A DNA stretch of 64,000 nucleotides from Thamnaconus septentrionalis (GCA_009823395.1 CM020509.1:19099501-19163500), one strand, 5' to 3'. Shown: positions 50,962-62,987, counted from the stretch's first letter. The notes: generated by a model not told the origin, from the letters alone. Numbers and translations: made by a program.

Positions 50962-53900
50962 ATACATTTATGGGTTACATGTAGCAGTGGGGATTGCCAG
51001 AGCGGCCCACAGTGCAATAGCTTCACAATATTTTGGTTGTAGTGCAACATTATTTTTTTGCTGATTTGTCTTTTACAGTGTTGCTATATCCATTATCCTA
51101 CCTTTTTTTCAACTTTTGACCAGTTCAATTTTGTGGAAGTTGTGCGCTTGGTTGTGCCGACCTGCGAGAAGAAAAATGCGAAGAAAACAAAGAATTTCTG
51201 GGGGAAAAACACATCCACAGCAATCTTCGAAACATGCAAAATAAAAAAAAACAACAGTGTATATCCTCTACAAAAAACAATATACTCGTGCAATGATGTG
51301 AATATAAAAAAATGCTGGAACTCTTGACTTGTTAGATTGTCAAAGTGATTGTCAAAGTGAGTCGCAAGGTGCATTCCCCAACGAGCTACAGTACGTTAGC
51401 CTTAGTAACTATAACCTCCCAAATGTGGCAATTCTTGCCATGTCAGTCATTTCCCACGCTCAGTTTTCAAAGTGCTAAGTTGAGAGGAGAGATGCAGAAA
51501 AAAATTTAGTTGAAGCGTTTTTGTTTTTTTTCTTGGCAAGTCACTAATGCGAGTGTCAAGAAAAACACCTTTTCATTCTTGAATACTGAAAAGTCGCAGC
51601 CCTCTTTTCATCTGTTGCGGCACCTTTGTACACACACCCTAGCCCCCACACCCAATCTCCCCCCTGCCTGTTCACCCTGCCGCAGTTAGATCTGACATTC
51701 AGGCAAGTGACACGCTGTCAGCCCTAACACACACCTCCACGACTAGCGCGTGGATCGCTTTCATTTATTTTTGGCATCTGGGAGAAATGCTAATATTCCT
51801 TCTTCCCGTCTCAACCGTCGCATAAAGTTGTTGCTTTTCCGCCCGTACAGCCACGTGCCACGTGCATTTATCTCCGCCTGACAGCGAAGCGTTTGAGCCA
51901 GATTACTGGTTTCATTGATCAGACTGTCTCCTCTAATAAACCCCAGACCACGGGCGGGCGAGGTTGAAGCCAGAGCCGAGCGCGCAGCTTTGAAGCGCGA
52001 GCAGCCGTCTCCCGAGGGAACCGGGATCCTTGCCGGCGAACAACCTAAACAATTAAGAGGAAGTGAAACATAATTACCGGCTCGCATTTTTCAGCTTCAG
52101 TTTCCTGCCGGGTCAATACCTGCCAATCAGGCGAGTGACAAAACCAATTTTCCATGTGAAACTTGGCTGCTCGCTGCTTTGTTGGTTTGACACTTTAAGC
52201 CGGGCAAACACAGGTAGTCTTGCAGTATTGCACCAGCTGCTCCATACTGTTGTTTTTTTTTTTTAAATACAAAAAAAAAGCATCCCCGGTTCCTCACGCA
52301 AAAGAAACTTTACCTGTAAATATTGAGTTGAATTTAAATTGGATGAACTTTCAGAGTTTCTCATTCTGCAGTGCCACAGGTTCAGCCGAACACCACTTCC
52401 TCCACATGATAATAATAAAGCCTGGTCACTTCTGATTTCACTCTTTTTTTTCTTTTTTTTTGCACCTCTTGGCAGCCAGGGCTTTGCTCCAGGCAGCCAG
52501 TATGGGGTTTAAATAACACTGTTTCCTGCCAGCATCTGCAACCTCGCATCTCCTCCAGCGCCCCAAGACACAGCTTTGGTGCCCCCCCACCCGCTGACTT
52601 CCAAAACAGACGCTTTCCCTGGTCTGTCAAGTGAAGGCCAGTTGTGTTGTTGTTGTTGTTGTTGTTGTTGTTGACAACGGTTTTTACAGATTCCATGATG
52701 AAATCTCTAGCAACCGTGTCTTTTAATAAATATCAATCCACACGATTCAGCTGGCAATTTCCATTTGTTTTTTTTATTCTCAGTTTCATGGTGGATGTAG
52801 GAGGTATTTTGGCTTCCACTGCTCCTCCAGCCAAATGAAGAACTAATGATAAAGTCAATGTTGTTATTCATTTATTTATTATAATTAACAACGGACTCAG
52901 TGATTTCCTCAACATTGTGCTTTGGCATCTATCTACACCAGTTGCATCATGACTCTTGAAACTCTCAAGAGTGCGCAGCATCACTCTTGCTGAGCTGATC
53001 ATTGTTCAAAGTGCAGTGACCAAAAACAAACAACAACCCATCTGTCCCCAGGCCATCACCACTGGCAGCATCCCAGGATTCATTGATGTGGTAATGAATC
53101 TGAATTCTCCCGCGCTGCTGGAAGACAACCTCATTTGGCAGGCCAAGACGGCGGGGAAGAAGATCATCTTCTACGGCGACGACACCTGGGTTCGACTTTT
53201 CCCCAAACACTTCATGGAGCACGACGGCACCACCTCCTTCTTTGTGTCAGACTACACTGAGGTAAGTGCAAAAAAAAAACAAAAAAAAAATCAGGCCCTC
53301 GTAATGATATGAGTGATGTATTCCCTCTGAATATTCACAAATTGATTCCTTGTGAGTCAATTCTGTCACCTTGTTAGCATGAAATCTTGAATGTAAATCG
53401 GATAATTTTCACCTTCCAACAACGCCCCTTTTGCAAGTTGTCAACCACCGCTGGGGAGTCAGTGAGGTTCCAGAGGAAATAGTGTCGGGGTAAAAGTGGT
53501 TCAATTGACTCTGTTGTATTGAGGATGGGATGATTCCGCTACATCTTTAACACTGAACAAATGAGTCTTTCAAGTAACTACCTACCAACGTAACTAACAG
53601 GTACCAGCCTGCTAACATGTGGCTGTGGGACAGCGTTCCCATTCCTCAACCTGTAACCAGGATTGGTTGCAGGTTAAGAAAAGATAAGATAAACTTTATT
53701 AATCCCGGAGGAAATTCTCATGCCAGATAGCTTCAAAGTCACAGAAACAGTATAATATAGCAGGAATAGGACATAAAATGAAATAAATTAAAAAAGTACA
53801 AAAATAATAAAAATCAGTGACAGAGTAACAACTGAAACTACAATTGCATATTACAACTACAACCCAACATGGTTTTGTTGGACAGTGTAGCACGACATCG

Positions 53901-56900
53901 CATCTGAGCTGAATCCCAAGTGTTGCAAAGTGTTGAAAGCAGAACTGGTACTCAAACTGGTACTAAACCACATAGCAGACTGCAAATGTGTGCCAACCAC
54001 CACTAAATTTAACAAATTCAGTTACATCCACATGAGGCAACGTGGTAAATAAAAGCAGCGATGGGTTTGAAGTTCGCCCCACTACGTGAAATAAATTCTG
54101 TACAATTCACAAAAGGGAACATCTGAAAGGAAGAAAGTTTTCCACCGGGGTGGGGTGCACTATTCTGCACCAGAAGCTTCTACATCATGAACCAAGCGGA
54201 AGCCTTTTCTTCTGGGTTTCAGACTCTGTGTCTGCTGGTGATGATAGGATGCATGCCCTTGTTTTGAAAGTTCACCTGGATGAAAACAAAGCTGCACAGT
54301 ACATCACAACAGTGTGATGCAGTAACATGTTATTTCTTTCTTCTGGTGTTTATTGCCACACAAACGCGTGTTAACAACGCATCCGCCGCTGCGTCGCTGC
54401 TCGGCATTACAGAGACGGAAGGCGGCTGATCCGTCTGGGACGCTCGGAGATGAGATCACATAAAAAGTGCTCATCAGTTTGCGCCGTGTGCCGCAGCTCC
54501 AAACCCACTGTGGGACTGTTTGCAATCTGTTCTTGTTTAGACGGGAATATTGGTAGCGGCGCGCTCCGAGCCCTTTACGCGAGACGTGGGATGAAGCTAA
54601 ATATCTGCTCAGAAATATTTGCCCGCTGATAATGAGCCGATCATCAGGCTCTGTCACGGCTGTGGGCAAAGCCCCTTTCAGCTCAGTGTCAGTTTGCTCT
54701 CACGCCGGATGGATTTTTGGATAATGTTCCCCTTAATTGGCTATCAGTTGGAATCCTCTGCATCAATTAATGTGCGTCTTTTTTCCCCCGCATTATTTTT
54801 GATTCTGTTTTTTTTTATTTTTTTTTACTGTGTCTCCACGTAGGTTGACAACAATGTGACCCGGCACCTGGACAGCACCCTGAAGAGGGACGACTGGGAC
54901 ATCCTGATCCTCCACTACCTGGGCCTGGATCACATTGGCCACATCACGGGCCCCCACAGCTCCCTCATTCAGCCCAAACTGCTGGAGATGGACGACATCA
55001 TGAAGAAGATCCACAGTGCTCTCATTCTAAAGGTGAAAAAAAAAAAAGACCCTCATGGCCGACGGTTCACGTGTCAGCTCTGTCGCCAGTATTGTTTCAG
55101 TCTCTTTAATGTTTCCATTTCAGAAACTTTCAGTGTTACAGCTCCCACTGAGGCTTTTAGGACTTTAGTCAAACTAGTGAAACTTTGGTTGAGTGAAATT
55201 GCTTAAAAAAAAAAAAAAAAAAAAAGAGAGAAGAAGACAAGCGAGTGCTTTAGTGTTCTTTTTCCTTAACTCTTAGCTTATGGGAAAAATAAGTTTTTAT
55301 GTCAGATTTTGGGTGAATTCCAATTCCTCACTTAACCCTCAATCTCAAAAATGCGCGCTCCCGTGAAGTGCAAGTGCTGTCCCGATTCTCAGAACGTCAA
55401 GTTGAGGGACAAGATCAAGGGCTGTATCGCCCTCAATATTGAGATTCTCCGGCACCACCCTTGTAAGTGTAAGAGTAAGGGCTACCCAGAAGGCATTGTG
55501 TATTTTCACCAAGACGTCTTCAAAAAAGATGGCGATGAAAAAAGCGAGCTACAAATGGAAGTATTTTCTTAGTTAATAAAGATATAAATATTCCGAAACC
55601 ATTTTATTGTCTTAGTTTAGGACTTTTTTATGGATTATTGTCATCGTTGTTGCGAAACATTTTTTTTTTTTTTTACTTTACGATGTTTGTCAGCCGGACC
55701 GGCGGTCCCGCCTTCACGTTACTTGTATACCTTGTTGTGTAGAGACGGAGGACTTCTTGTTTTTCGTCGTCTTCTTCTTCTTCTCCTTCTTCTTCGTCGC
55801 CGTCGTCTTCTTGACAGACTGGAATTAGCTTTGGCGTAAGGCCGCCCCCCACAGTCTGAAGACTTAACTGCACTTAAGGGGTGTCCCATTTCTAAGTCAC
55901 AAGATAGCCCTTACACTTATTTTTGAGGGCCAAGATTGAGGGCTAAAGATTGAGGGTTAAGGGCGAGGGTTGAGATTGAGGAGTTAAGGGAGGAATTGGA
56001 ATTGGCCCCAACTCTTTCTCGTTCATCTCGCGAAGCTCTAGTTGGCAGTCTTAAGAATTCAGTGCTTCACTTCCCTTTATGGGTAAAGAGGGCAAGAAGT
56101 GAATGTTCTAAGCTGCTCAAAAAAACAGAAGAAGAACCAGACGACAAAAAAAGTGATGGCGAGTTGTAGACGATGGCTGCTGCTATTAGCAAGATGATGC
56201 AGATAATTTGTCCCATTGCTCACACTGATAGTGGTGTTTTTTCGTGACATTTGTTGCTCATTTTGTTGTTTTGTTCATGCCTGCCTCGAATGATGCAAAC
56301 ACGCTGCCCTTCATTATTTATTATTCATTTCATTATGTTGGAGTCTTTCATCTGACAATTCCCAACACTGACGTCCTCTTTAAGGTTTTCGCTGCTGCTG
56401 CTGTTCCATCGCGGGTAATTTGACTTCATGAATGAAAAATGCAAATGGGAATTAATGGCCAGTAGTTGATGTATTCATGCAGTTTTATCAGGGAAACTTA
56501 TAGCCGCCCCGAATTATTGATGCTTATTTAATTACACAGATAATGTGTGTGCCGTCACCAGATGTTATTGCGTGTTATCTGCTGTGGCGACGCCACAGAT
56601 TTAATAAGGTATTTATCCTCGCTGCTATCCTCAATTATGTCTCTGATCAGACTGCAGATTTTTTGGGCTGTGATTTCTCTTTGTGGCCCGGCAGCTGTTT
56701 TGTCTTTTTTTTTTTTTTTCCTTCAGTCCTGCGCGTGTGTGAGTGTTGATAGCCATTGTTGCACTGCTGTTTACTCGTGTTTTGTGCCTTTACTTCAATT
56801 GTCAGGCCACGCCAGACAAAAGCCTGCGACGTCCTCCTCCCTTCTCTCATTGTGTTGCAGCTCCGAAATGTCAACAAGAGAGCAGGAGAGATGCGCGCTG

Positions 56901-59900
56901 ATACACAACATGCACACTCTCCCTCCTTGCTTTGAGCCGCAGAGGTTCCCGCGCGGATATCTAGCGACATTTTTCAGCATTTTTTTTTTTTCCTCCTCGT
57001 CATTAATTCTGTCTCGTTGAATCCCGTCTCTCCAGGTGCGCGGTGACATCTGTGCGGCGGCAGCACCGGCACGTGCTCCCCGTGAGCCCTTTGAATCAAA
57101 ACCTGTTTGAAAGTCTTGCATCAGTCACATTACTGAGAGCTGCGGCTGTGGCTTTTCGATGCAGCGGCGCGCCCTAAAAATAAACGCGGCTCTGTAGGGG
57201 ATCCCTTAGAAGTGCGCATGAAAACAAGTGCAATTCCTCTGATTGGCGCATGCTTGTAACATGTTGGGTTGGGGGGTTGCAGGAGGATGTGTTACATTCA
57301 CTGCACCGTGATAGACGCATGATCTGCATGTTGTCTGCCTGCACTTGCACTTCAGGGTTTGTTGGTTTTTTTTCTTGCTGCTGCTGTAGCCGCTTCCCCC
57401 GCACCACAAAACCTCAAAGTCACGAAGGTGCCAAGTCAGACTTGTGTCTAAAAGGAGTGAGTTAAACGGACTCAAGGTTTCGCAACGCGAGGATAAAGTG
57501 TTGTTTATTTTCCGTTTGAGGTGAAAAAGTTAGATCTAATCCCCGAGTAAGCGCTTAATCTCAGACTTTGTGTTTCACCAACTAGCGAAGACTTTGACCG
57601 AAATATCTTGTTTTAACGAAAGCCTGTTTTCTCTGTGACTTTGTGACTGATGTTCCGTCCTCTCGGAGAAAAAGCCTGGAGACAACAGAGCTTATCTTGT
57701 CAAGTCCCGACTCTACACTGCATCCTTATTCACAACGCACTCGACACACTCTGTCTTTGCATCATTGTGAGTGTGTTTGTACACAAGGACGCGTTGAGCT
57801 CTCGGTGTCCTTGCACACGGCACGGAAGTAGAACCACATTCTGCTTCTGGAGCGACTGATTGGATAAGATCTGTTCCGATGGAGGTTAAACGGAGCAGGA
57901 AAACTTGTGTCAACCGTTGTACTGAACATTCAATGGCTGAGGTCCTACAGGGGCGCTTTCTGGTCAAAAGATTTTACCCTGACTCACAGCTTTATTTATT
58001 CTATCCAGTTTTCTTGTCTGTACAAAAAGCTAACTAGCCTGTCACATGGCAGCAACTACGGTAAATGCAATCAGGCACGCAAATGGCTTTTCACGCACAG
58101 CCGTCTCTGGGGGGTCACATGATGTCCGAAAGAGAAACTGTCTAGTTGTGTAGGGAACAATGTGGCCTTGATTGTGTCAGGGGTCAGAGGTCAGAATGAC
58201 CAAACTGGTTGGAAGCAATAGAATAGAATAGAATAGAACCGAATAACTTCATTTATCCCACATTGGGGAAATTTGAATAATTATAACAGCTTATACAGTG
58301 CAGAGAGAATAAGAAAAAAATTGTATGAATTATAAATAATAAAAGAATGAAAAAAATAAGAAAGAAAAATCAAATATTTATATGGACACTTTGATTATTT
58401 ACATAACTAATTAAAAAATATTTAATATAAGAAATAAATCCACTGGCTGAGTGTGAAGTCATAGTAAGAAACCATCCGTCTTTGCGTCTGTGTGCGTGTG
58501 TAGAAAAACAGATGGAAAACACATGCTAATGTTTTCAAGTAAATAAGATCTTACCATGTGTGATGCTCTAGACTCTTCGCTGCCATTTAGCAAGATATCG
58601 CCAATAGGTTCACAAATATTTTCCTTTTTACTTTTCATTACATTTTAAACAGTACAGTTGTTACCTTTAGCAAACATGTCCCAAACGTTTTCCCGCCACC
58701 CAGTAGTCATTTCTAAGCATTCCCTACCTTTCATTCCTTCCTCACAGCTGAGTAGCTAGTGCAGTTACACAGTAGAGCCCCCTTCAAAGGCAACAAAGCA
58801 GGAAGTGGCCCTGGCGCAGAACCACAGACCGCCAGCCGTGGTTACAGGCTTAGAAAAATAGTTAAACACTCAAACCTGTTTTTTTTTTTTTCCCTGCATT
58901 GCCGATGGATGAAAAGGTTCAACGCTTTGGTCTGTGAGGCCGGGGGGTCGAGAACACGACACTTGCCGCTCCGTGTGACGCCGGCTGGTGCTGGCCTTGA
59001 GGAGCCTTGAGGAGCTTCCGGCTCCCTGGTTTCTGCTGCAGTCGCTAGCGAGCACCGAAGGCGGCAAGGCTTTTGTTCCTCGCTGAGTGAATTGCAGACA
59101 CATGTAATATGTGGCAGAACTAGATGCAAAACTGTGCGTTTGCTTGACGTGAATATTGTCATGTTAATGTCGTGTTCTTCTACTTCTGATATTTTTCCAA
59201 GAGTTAAAGCTGGTCAAAACTTCAACTTTTCAATGTGTTTAGTTACCGAAGGCTTATCTATAGCTTCATGTATCTGTAGCTGTGGTCTGGCACCACTGAA
59301 ATATTATCGGTGTTTGTTTGGCTATAGAAACGGACACCATTGTCACGTTTTTAGAATGAAACACAAAAAACATGTATAATTTTCAATGACATCCCACCTC
59401 AGGTATAGGGAAACTACATGAAGATTTGGCAATTAAAATCATTAATGATTTAGACTGATCTTCTTCTTCTTCTTTCTTCTTTTTCTTCTGCATTCTAATA
59501 ATCAAAAGTTATTTTATACGTCCACATATATTTGAACAAGGCTTCTTTTTCCACTGACGCTGATTTGTTGTGACTATCTGGGCCCCGCTAGATTGCAAAT
59601 TTGACCTTTCCGGAATCCAGCAGTCTTGCAAGGTTGTTAAAATTATGCAGAATTAAAGTGAAACTGCAGAATATAATCATTATTATTGAACAAATCGCAG
59701 AACTTTAATATACCTGTCCTTAAATTGAATGCCCTGCACTGTAACAAAGTAATGAAGCAGAAAAATGAAGAGGGAAGCACATCGACCCTCTGTGTTATTG
59801 TTGTTATTATTAATATTATTATTATTAATAAAAGTTGCTCTCCTCTCCGTCAGCTGGAAATGAACTTTGTCTCAGTTCAGATTTCCTCCTTGTTGTTCGT

Positions 59901-61824
59901 CCCTCCAGAGTCCTCGGCTCTCTCTCCTCCCTCCCTTGGCGCAGCTCCTCGTCCCGGCACAAAGATCGACCCTGGTGCCGCGTGTACATTCCTTGCTTGA
60001 CTAGATGAATAACAGCAAATCATGCAAATGTGCTGTGCATTGTTTTGGCGCCTCAGCAGTGGGGCCGTGTGACTTTGGAATTTGTTAGATGTGACCCCGG
60101 GAGATTTCCCTCTCGCCAGACATCATGGCGGGGGGAGATTTTCCGACGTGTCAACAAATTTTTCCCCCGTTAAAACAACAAAGCAGCCGTTCCTGCCGGA
60201 TAACGGAAACTCCCGCTCGCGACTTCCCGACTACAAAGCAGAATTAGCCCGAGCCCTCAGCCATCAGCGCTCCGTCTGTCTGCCAGCCTGTCGGTTAAAC
60301 TTTGCTTCACAGGATTCAATTTTCCATCGTTAATAATAAATGACGCCCTTTGATTGTGTTACTTTGTGCGCATAGTGCGCCAGTGAACTAACAACTCTTT
60401 TAAAGCCAACTAGAGTGTGTAGTAAGATTTTTTTTTTTTTTTTTTAAGCATCAATCATCATGTTTATTTATCACCTTTTAGCTGTGGAAGGTTCCTCTCG
60501 GTTAGGTTGAAAGAGAATCTCGCATGGAAGCAAACTAACCGTTCTTCCTGTTTATGATTTTCTTGGATGTTTGTTTGCCGTCCTGGAGCTTCAATAAAAC
60601 GGGGCCAGGAAGTCATGGCAAGTCATGGCCTTTTGGTCAAATCTTCGAATGAATACACTTAGTGAATGTCACCGACGTGGTGGTACGGTGGGGTGTGAAG
60701 CAGAGAGCGGCCTTGTGCTCCTGCTGTCGGGCCCTTCTGCCTCTTCACCACTCAAAGCTGAAATCTAAAGCTGACTGAGCCGCAGCCATCAAGGTCTTCT
60801 GACTTTGAAACCAGCCGCCTGAGGAGATGACCAAGGTTCACGGGACAAGCGATCGCTTTGAAATTATCTTACACATTAGTCGTATGCTTATTTAGTGTTA
60901 GTAGTTTTTCTTGTGTTTTATCGCTGAGCTTTTATCACTGTAGTTTTAGTAATACAACTTTATTTCAGACAGAAAAATTGGTCCATCGATCAATGGCTAG
61001 TTTGTTTTCTAGCCATTGAGTTGCAGTAAACTAGCCATTGTTTACTGCAACTCCTTAATATTTATTATAATAGAATTGTTATCACTGTATTTACTGTAAT
61101 GATAATGACTCTAATCATTACCATGGTTTTATATAAGTATATGAAATAAAATGTAATACAATTTATGCTACCAGTCAAGAGTTTGTAGACACCTTCTCAT
61201 GTAATGGTTTTTTATTTTATATTAATGACTATTTACATTGTAGGTTCACACTGAAGGCATCTAAACTATGAATGAAAACATCTTGAATTGTGTAGTCAAC
61301 AAAATAAAAGTGTGAAATAACTCAAACGCGTTTTATATTTTAGGTTCTTCAAAATAGCCGCCACCCTTCATAGAAAATATATTTAATTATTGAACTTTTT
61401 TTCTCAGTTTGCTACATTATTCTATATGTCCTGCTAATGTATTTGATGTCTTCAATACATATCTGCTATGTAGAAAGTGGTGAATAACAAAGAAAAAAAC
61501 ATTTCATTTGAGCTTTCCCCTCAGCCACGTCAACAACACGACGGGCGGGTCAGTTTTCCAGTCCGTGTGATTAATTATTCTTTGTTCATTTGTAGCCGTG
61601 CGTGAATAATTCACACTCTTCGCAGCTTTGTGCGCTGCCCTCTCGGAAATCCGAGTCCGTTAACTTTGGCATTTGCCGCCCTCAGGAGTCGGACGGATCG
61701 CTGCCCTACCTGCTGGTGTTGTGCGGAGACCACGGCATGTCGGAGACTGGCAGCCACGGAGGCTCCTCGGAGCCGGAGGTCAACACCCCGCTGGTGCTCA
61801 TCAGTCCAGCCTTCAAGAGGAAAG
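47734..61824 (+). CDS. pigg: GPI ethanolamine phosphate transferase 2 (PIG-G), 5' part
   Basis: Encodes the ER membrane enzyme that, with PIGF, adds ethanolamine phosphate to the second mannose of GPI anchors. Five exons are in the window: 47734-47887, 47998-48203, 53052-53261, 54844-55032 and 61686-61824 (898 nt, 299 codons plus one nt). Exons encoding the rest of the catalytic domain and the C-terminal multi-spanning region lie beyond 64000. Visible parts are an N-terminal signal-anchor (about 8-28), Asp74 in MMVDALRED, the PPTVTMPR segment with the catalytic Thr (111-118), LDHIGH (218-223) and GDHGM (267-271). These metal and catalytic motifs of the alkaline-phosphatase superfamily are intact. 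The sequence aligns with human PIGG (FATxxxxxEVxGxAxFLRGFFP, PALLEDxxIxQAKxAGK, FFVSDYTEVDNNVTRHLD). Introns 2, 4 and 5 are large and carry repeats and possible regulatory blocks. Confidence 0.96.
47998..48203 (+). CDS. pigg: pigg exon 2
   Basis: Encodes LPKPLFKRVVIMMVDALRED through RPPTVTMPRIK, with the first metal-binding Asp and the catalytic Thr region. Confidence 0.96.
48505..48780. mobile_element. Probable interspersed repeat fragment
   Basis: The phrase 'ccccaaagcactttacaaag' followed by 'attcacccacttatacattt' and 'actcacacaccaatgggcag' matches a teleost repeat I have seen widely, and the 3' part carries a 'gggttagaactgcc' tail. Boundaries and class are uncertain. Confidence 0.45.
50905..50959. 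repeat. (AC)27 microsatellite
   Basis: Uninterrupted array in pigg intron 2. Confidence 0.97.
52645..52673. repeat. (GTT)~10 microsatellite
   Basis: Pure TTG/GTT array in pigg intron 2. Confidence 0.95.
53052..53261 (+). CDS. pigg: pigg exon 3
   Basis: Seventy codons in phase 0: AITTGSIPGFIDVVMNLNSP, then ALLEDNLIWQAKTAGKKII, FYGDDTWVRLFPKHF and FFVSDYTE. Strongly conserved with human PIGG. Confidence 0.97.
53680..53770. mobile_element. Dispersed repeat fragment
   Basis: Carries 'ataaactttattaatcccgg' and 'ggaaattctcatgcc', a phrase found repeatedly in fish genomes. A related fragment is at 58236-58320. Confidence 0.5.
54844..55032 (+). CDS. pigg: pigg exon 4
   Basis: Sixty-three codons: VDNNVTRHLDSTLKRDDWDI, then LILHYLGLDHIGHITGPHS and MDDIMKKIHSALILK. 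Contains the metal-binding DHxGH motif. Confidence 0.97.
55311..56009. mobile_element. DNA transposon-like element with long inverted ends
   Basis: The left end (55311-55348) and right end (55970-56009) are imperfect inverted repeats of about 38-40 bp sharing AATTCCAATTCCTC and CCTCAATCTCAA. Inside the right end the unit GATTGAGGG(C/T)TAA recurs, as subterminal repeats often do. No clear target duplication could be found, so the superfamily is undetermined. It carries the small ORF at 55351-55572. Confidence 0.75.
55351..55572 (+). CDS. Small unrecognised ORF inside the inverted-repeat element
   Basis: 73 codons starting directly after the left inverted repeat. The product is Cys- and Lys-rich at its start (VKCKCCPDS), has a second cluster HHPCKCKSK near residue 36, and ends with an acidic-basic tail. 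An AATAAA follows at 55575. I do not recognise the family. It may be a remnant of a transposon-encoded DNA-binding protein or a chance frame; spacing of the cysteines does not fit the THAP C2CH pattern. Confidence 0.3.
   Translation: MRAPVKCKCCPDSQNVKLRDKIKGCIALNIEILRHHPCKCKSKGYPEGIVYFHQDVFKKDGDEKSELQMEVFS
58218..58237. repeat. (AGAAT)4 array
   Basis: Pentanucleotide array of about four units adjoining a dispersed repeat. Confidence 0.85.
58238..58320. mobile_element. Dispersed repeat fragment
   Basis: Phrase 'cttcatttatcccacattgg' and 'ggaaatttgaa' match the common fish 'tttatt.atccc..ttggggaaat' repeat, related to the fragment at 53680. Confidence 0.5.
60991..61053. repeat. Two adjacent perfect hairpins
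   Basis: CAATGGCTAG (60991-61000) pairs with CTAGCCATTG (61009-61018), and GAGTTGCAGTAAAC (61018-61031) pairs with GTTTACTGCAACTC (61040-61053). Loops are 8 nt each. CTAGCCATTG is repeated at 61031-61040. Confidence 0.9.
61169..61372. mobile_element. Degenerate copy of a widespread fish interspersed repeat
   Basis: Successive landmarks 'gtttgtagacaccttctcat', 'gactatttacattgtag', 'ttcacactgaaggcatc' and 'ttcttcaaaatagccgcc' match a repeat I know from many fish genomes (usually 'gtttggacacaccttctcat...'). I associate it with DNA transposons, but the class is from memory. Confidence 0.7.
61686..61824 (+). CDS. pigg: pigg exon 5
   Basis: Encodes ESDGSLPYLLVLCGDHGMSE, TGSHGGSSEPEVNTPLVLIS and PAFKRK, ending one nucleotide into a Gly codon. 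GDHGM supplies metal-binding Asp and His. Acceptor CCCTCAG, donor GTAAAC from 61825. Confidence 0.96.
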
Positions 61825-62987
61825 GTAAACTGCACAGAGAGATTTGTGATGAAGACCAAGAACCACAGTGATCTAAAACCTACTGACGCGAAGAGTTTGA
61901 CACATTTTGCAGCCAAGGTTTTTTTTTTGTTGTTTTTTTTTCTTGCTGGGTCTCTCTGCAAAAACTGTTTTTCACCATGCGGCTCCTGCTGCCCTCGCAC
62001 GTCTTTTCTTCTTTGTGTGAGAGGATTGACGTCATTCTGAAAAAGTGAGCAAATTGCAACTCCAGAGTGGAACTTGGTTTTGTGATGAAGACACATGATA
62101 ATGTGTGAACCTCGATAATTGCTGCCTTCTCAGTCAAATCTGTTGTTGGTGAGATGTCTTCTTGGTTTTCTTGTTTTTTTATGTTGATACAGCATTCATG
62201 TTTATTTTTTTTTTTTTTACTCATTTGGTTGGATGGATGGTTGAGTCACCAAATTCTTGAGTTTTCCACTATTCACTGCCGTGTCAGCAGTGTCAGACAG
62301 ACCTCAAGTTTTCACATCTGTAATAGCTTTTGTTCTACCTGCGTTCATCCTGGACTCCACTGAGGCAGTGATGGATTCTTAAATAACTCCATAAAAACAT
62401 TAAAAACTCTAAAGAAAAAAAAAATAGATCCAGGAAGCATATTTTTCTTCTTTTTCTTCTTTTACCATTCTCATAACTCGCACACATTAACTGTGCATTG
62501 AATAGACCATGCATGCAGTCAGTTAGTTAGAATTTATTTCACACACTGCAATGGTGGAGAATTTTGTAGTGGTGTCTCCTCTTTAAGCCAACAGCAACAA
62601 TGGTGCAACCACTTACTGATGCAACGAGGTTCCAACACACTGATTTTCAGCACGTCGATGTGAGAAACATGAGGCCGAGATGCAGCGGCTGCAGGGCTGG
62701 GAAAAAAAAACATTCCACGCGCAGTACCATCAATTTGGACCCATCGAGAACAAACAGGGAGGTGAAATGAGCAGGACTGAGCCGACGGTTCTCTCTTTGC
62801 ACTCGCTCAGGAATTCAAAGCCCTCATTGATGATGATGATGATGGGATTTGAGAGACGATATTAGCTGGAGGAAGCATCGTACTTCATCACCAGCTGACG
62901 TTTTACCATCCACCACTCGCCATTCTTTTCTCCGCCCGCCTGCTGTGTGACTGTTTCCACACACATCTGCTCCTTCCAGGATGAGGC

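Larger units (their letters stand above)
48204..53051 (+). other. pigg: pigg intron 2
   Basis: A 4.8-kb intron. It contains a probable short fish repeat (48505-48780), a (CA)27 array (50905-50959) and a TTG array (52645-52673). Non-repetitive blocks at 49770-50240 and 51730-52090 resemble conserved regulatory DNA. No inserted gene is recognised. Confidence 0.8.
55033..61685 (+). other. pigg: pigg intron 4
   Basis: A 6.7-kb intron, large for this otherwise compact locus. It contains a 0.7-kb inverted-repeat element with a small ORF, two dispersed repeat fragments, a pentanucleotide array, a double hairpin near 61000 and blocks at 56370-56640 and 60000-60340 that look like conserved regulatory DNA. 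Confidence 0.8.

Noticed and set aside
54304..54669. 121-codon minus-strand frame in pigg intron 3
   Set aside because: No recognisable motif and no start or splice context; treated as chance.
55673..55873. Minus-strand acidic frame inside the inverted-repeat element
   Set aside because: Glu/Asp-rich because of an underlying CTT/TTC-rich stretch; no supporting signal.
61611..62096. 161-codon minus-strand frame
   Set aside because: Antisense shadow of pigg exon 5 and its flanks, with no independent similarity.
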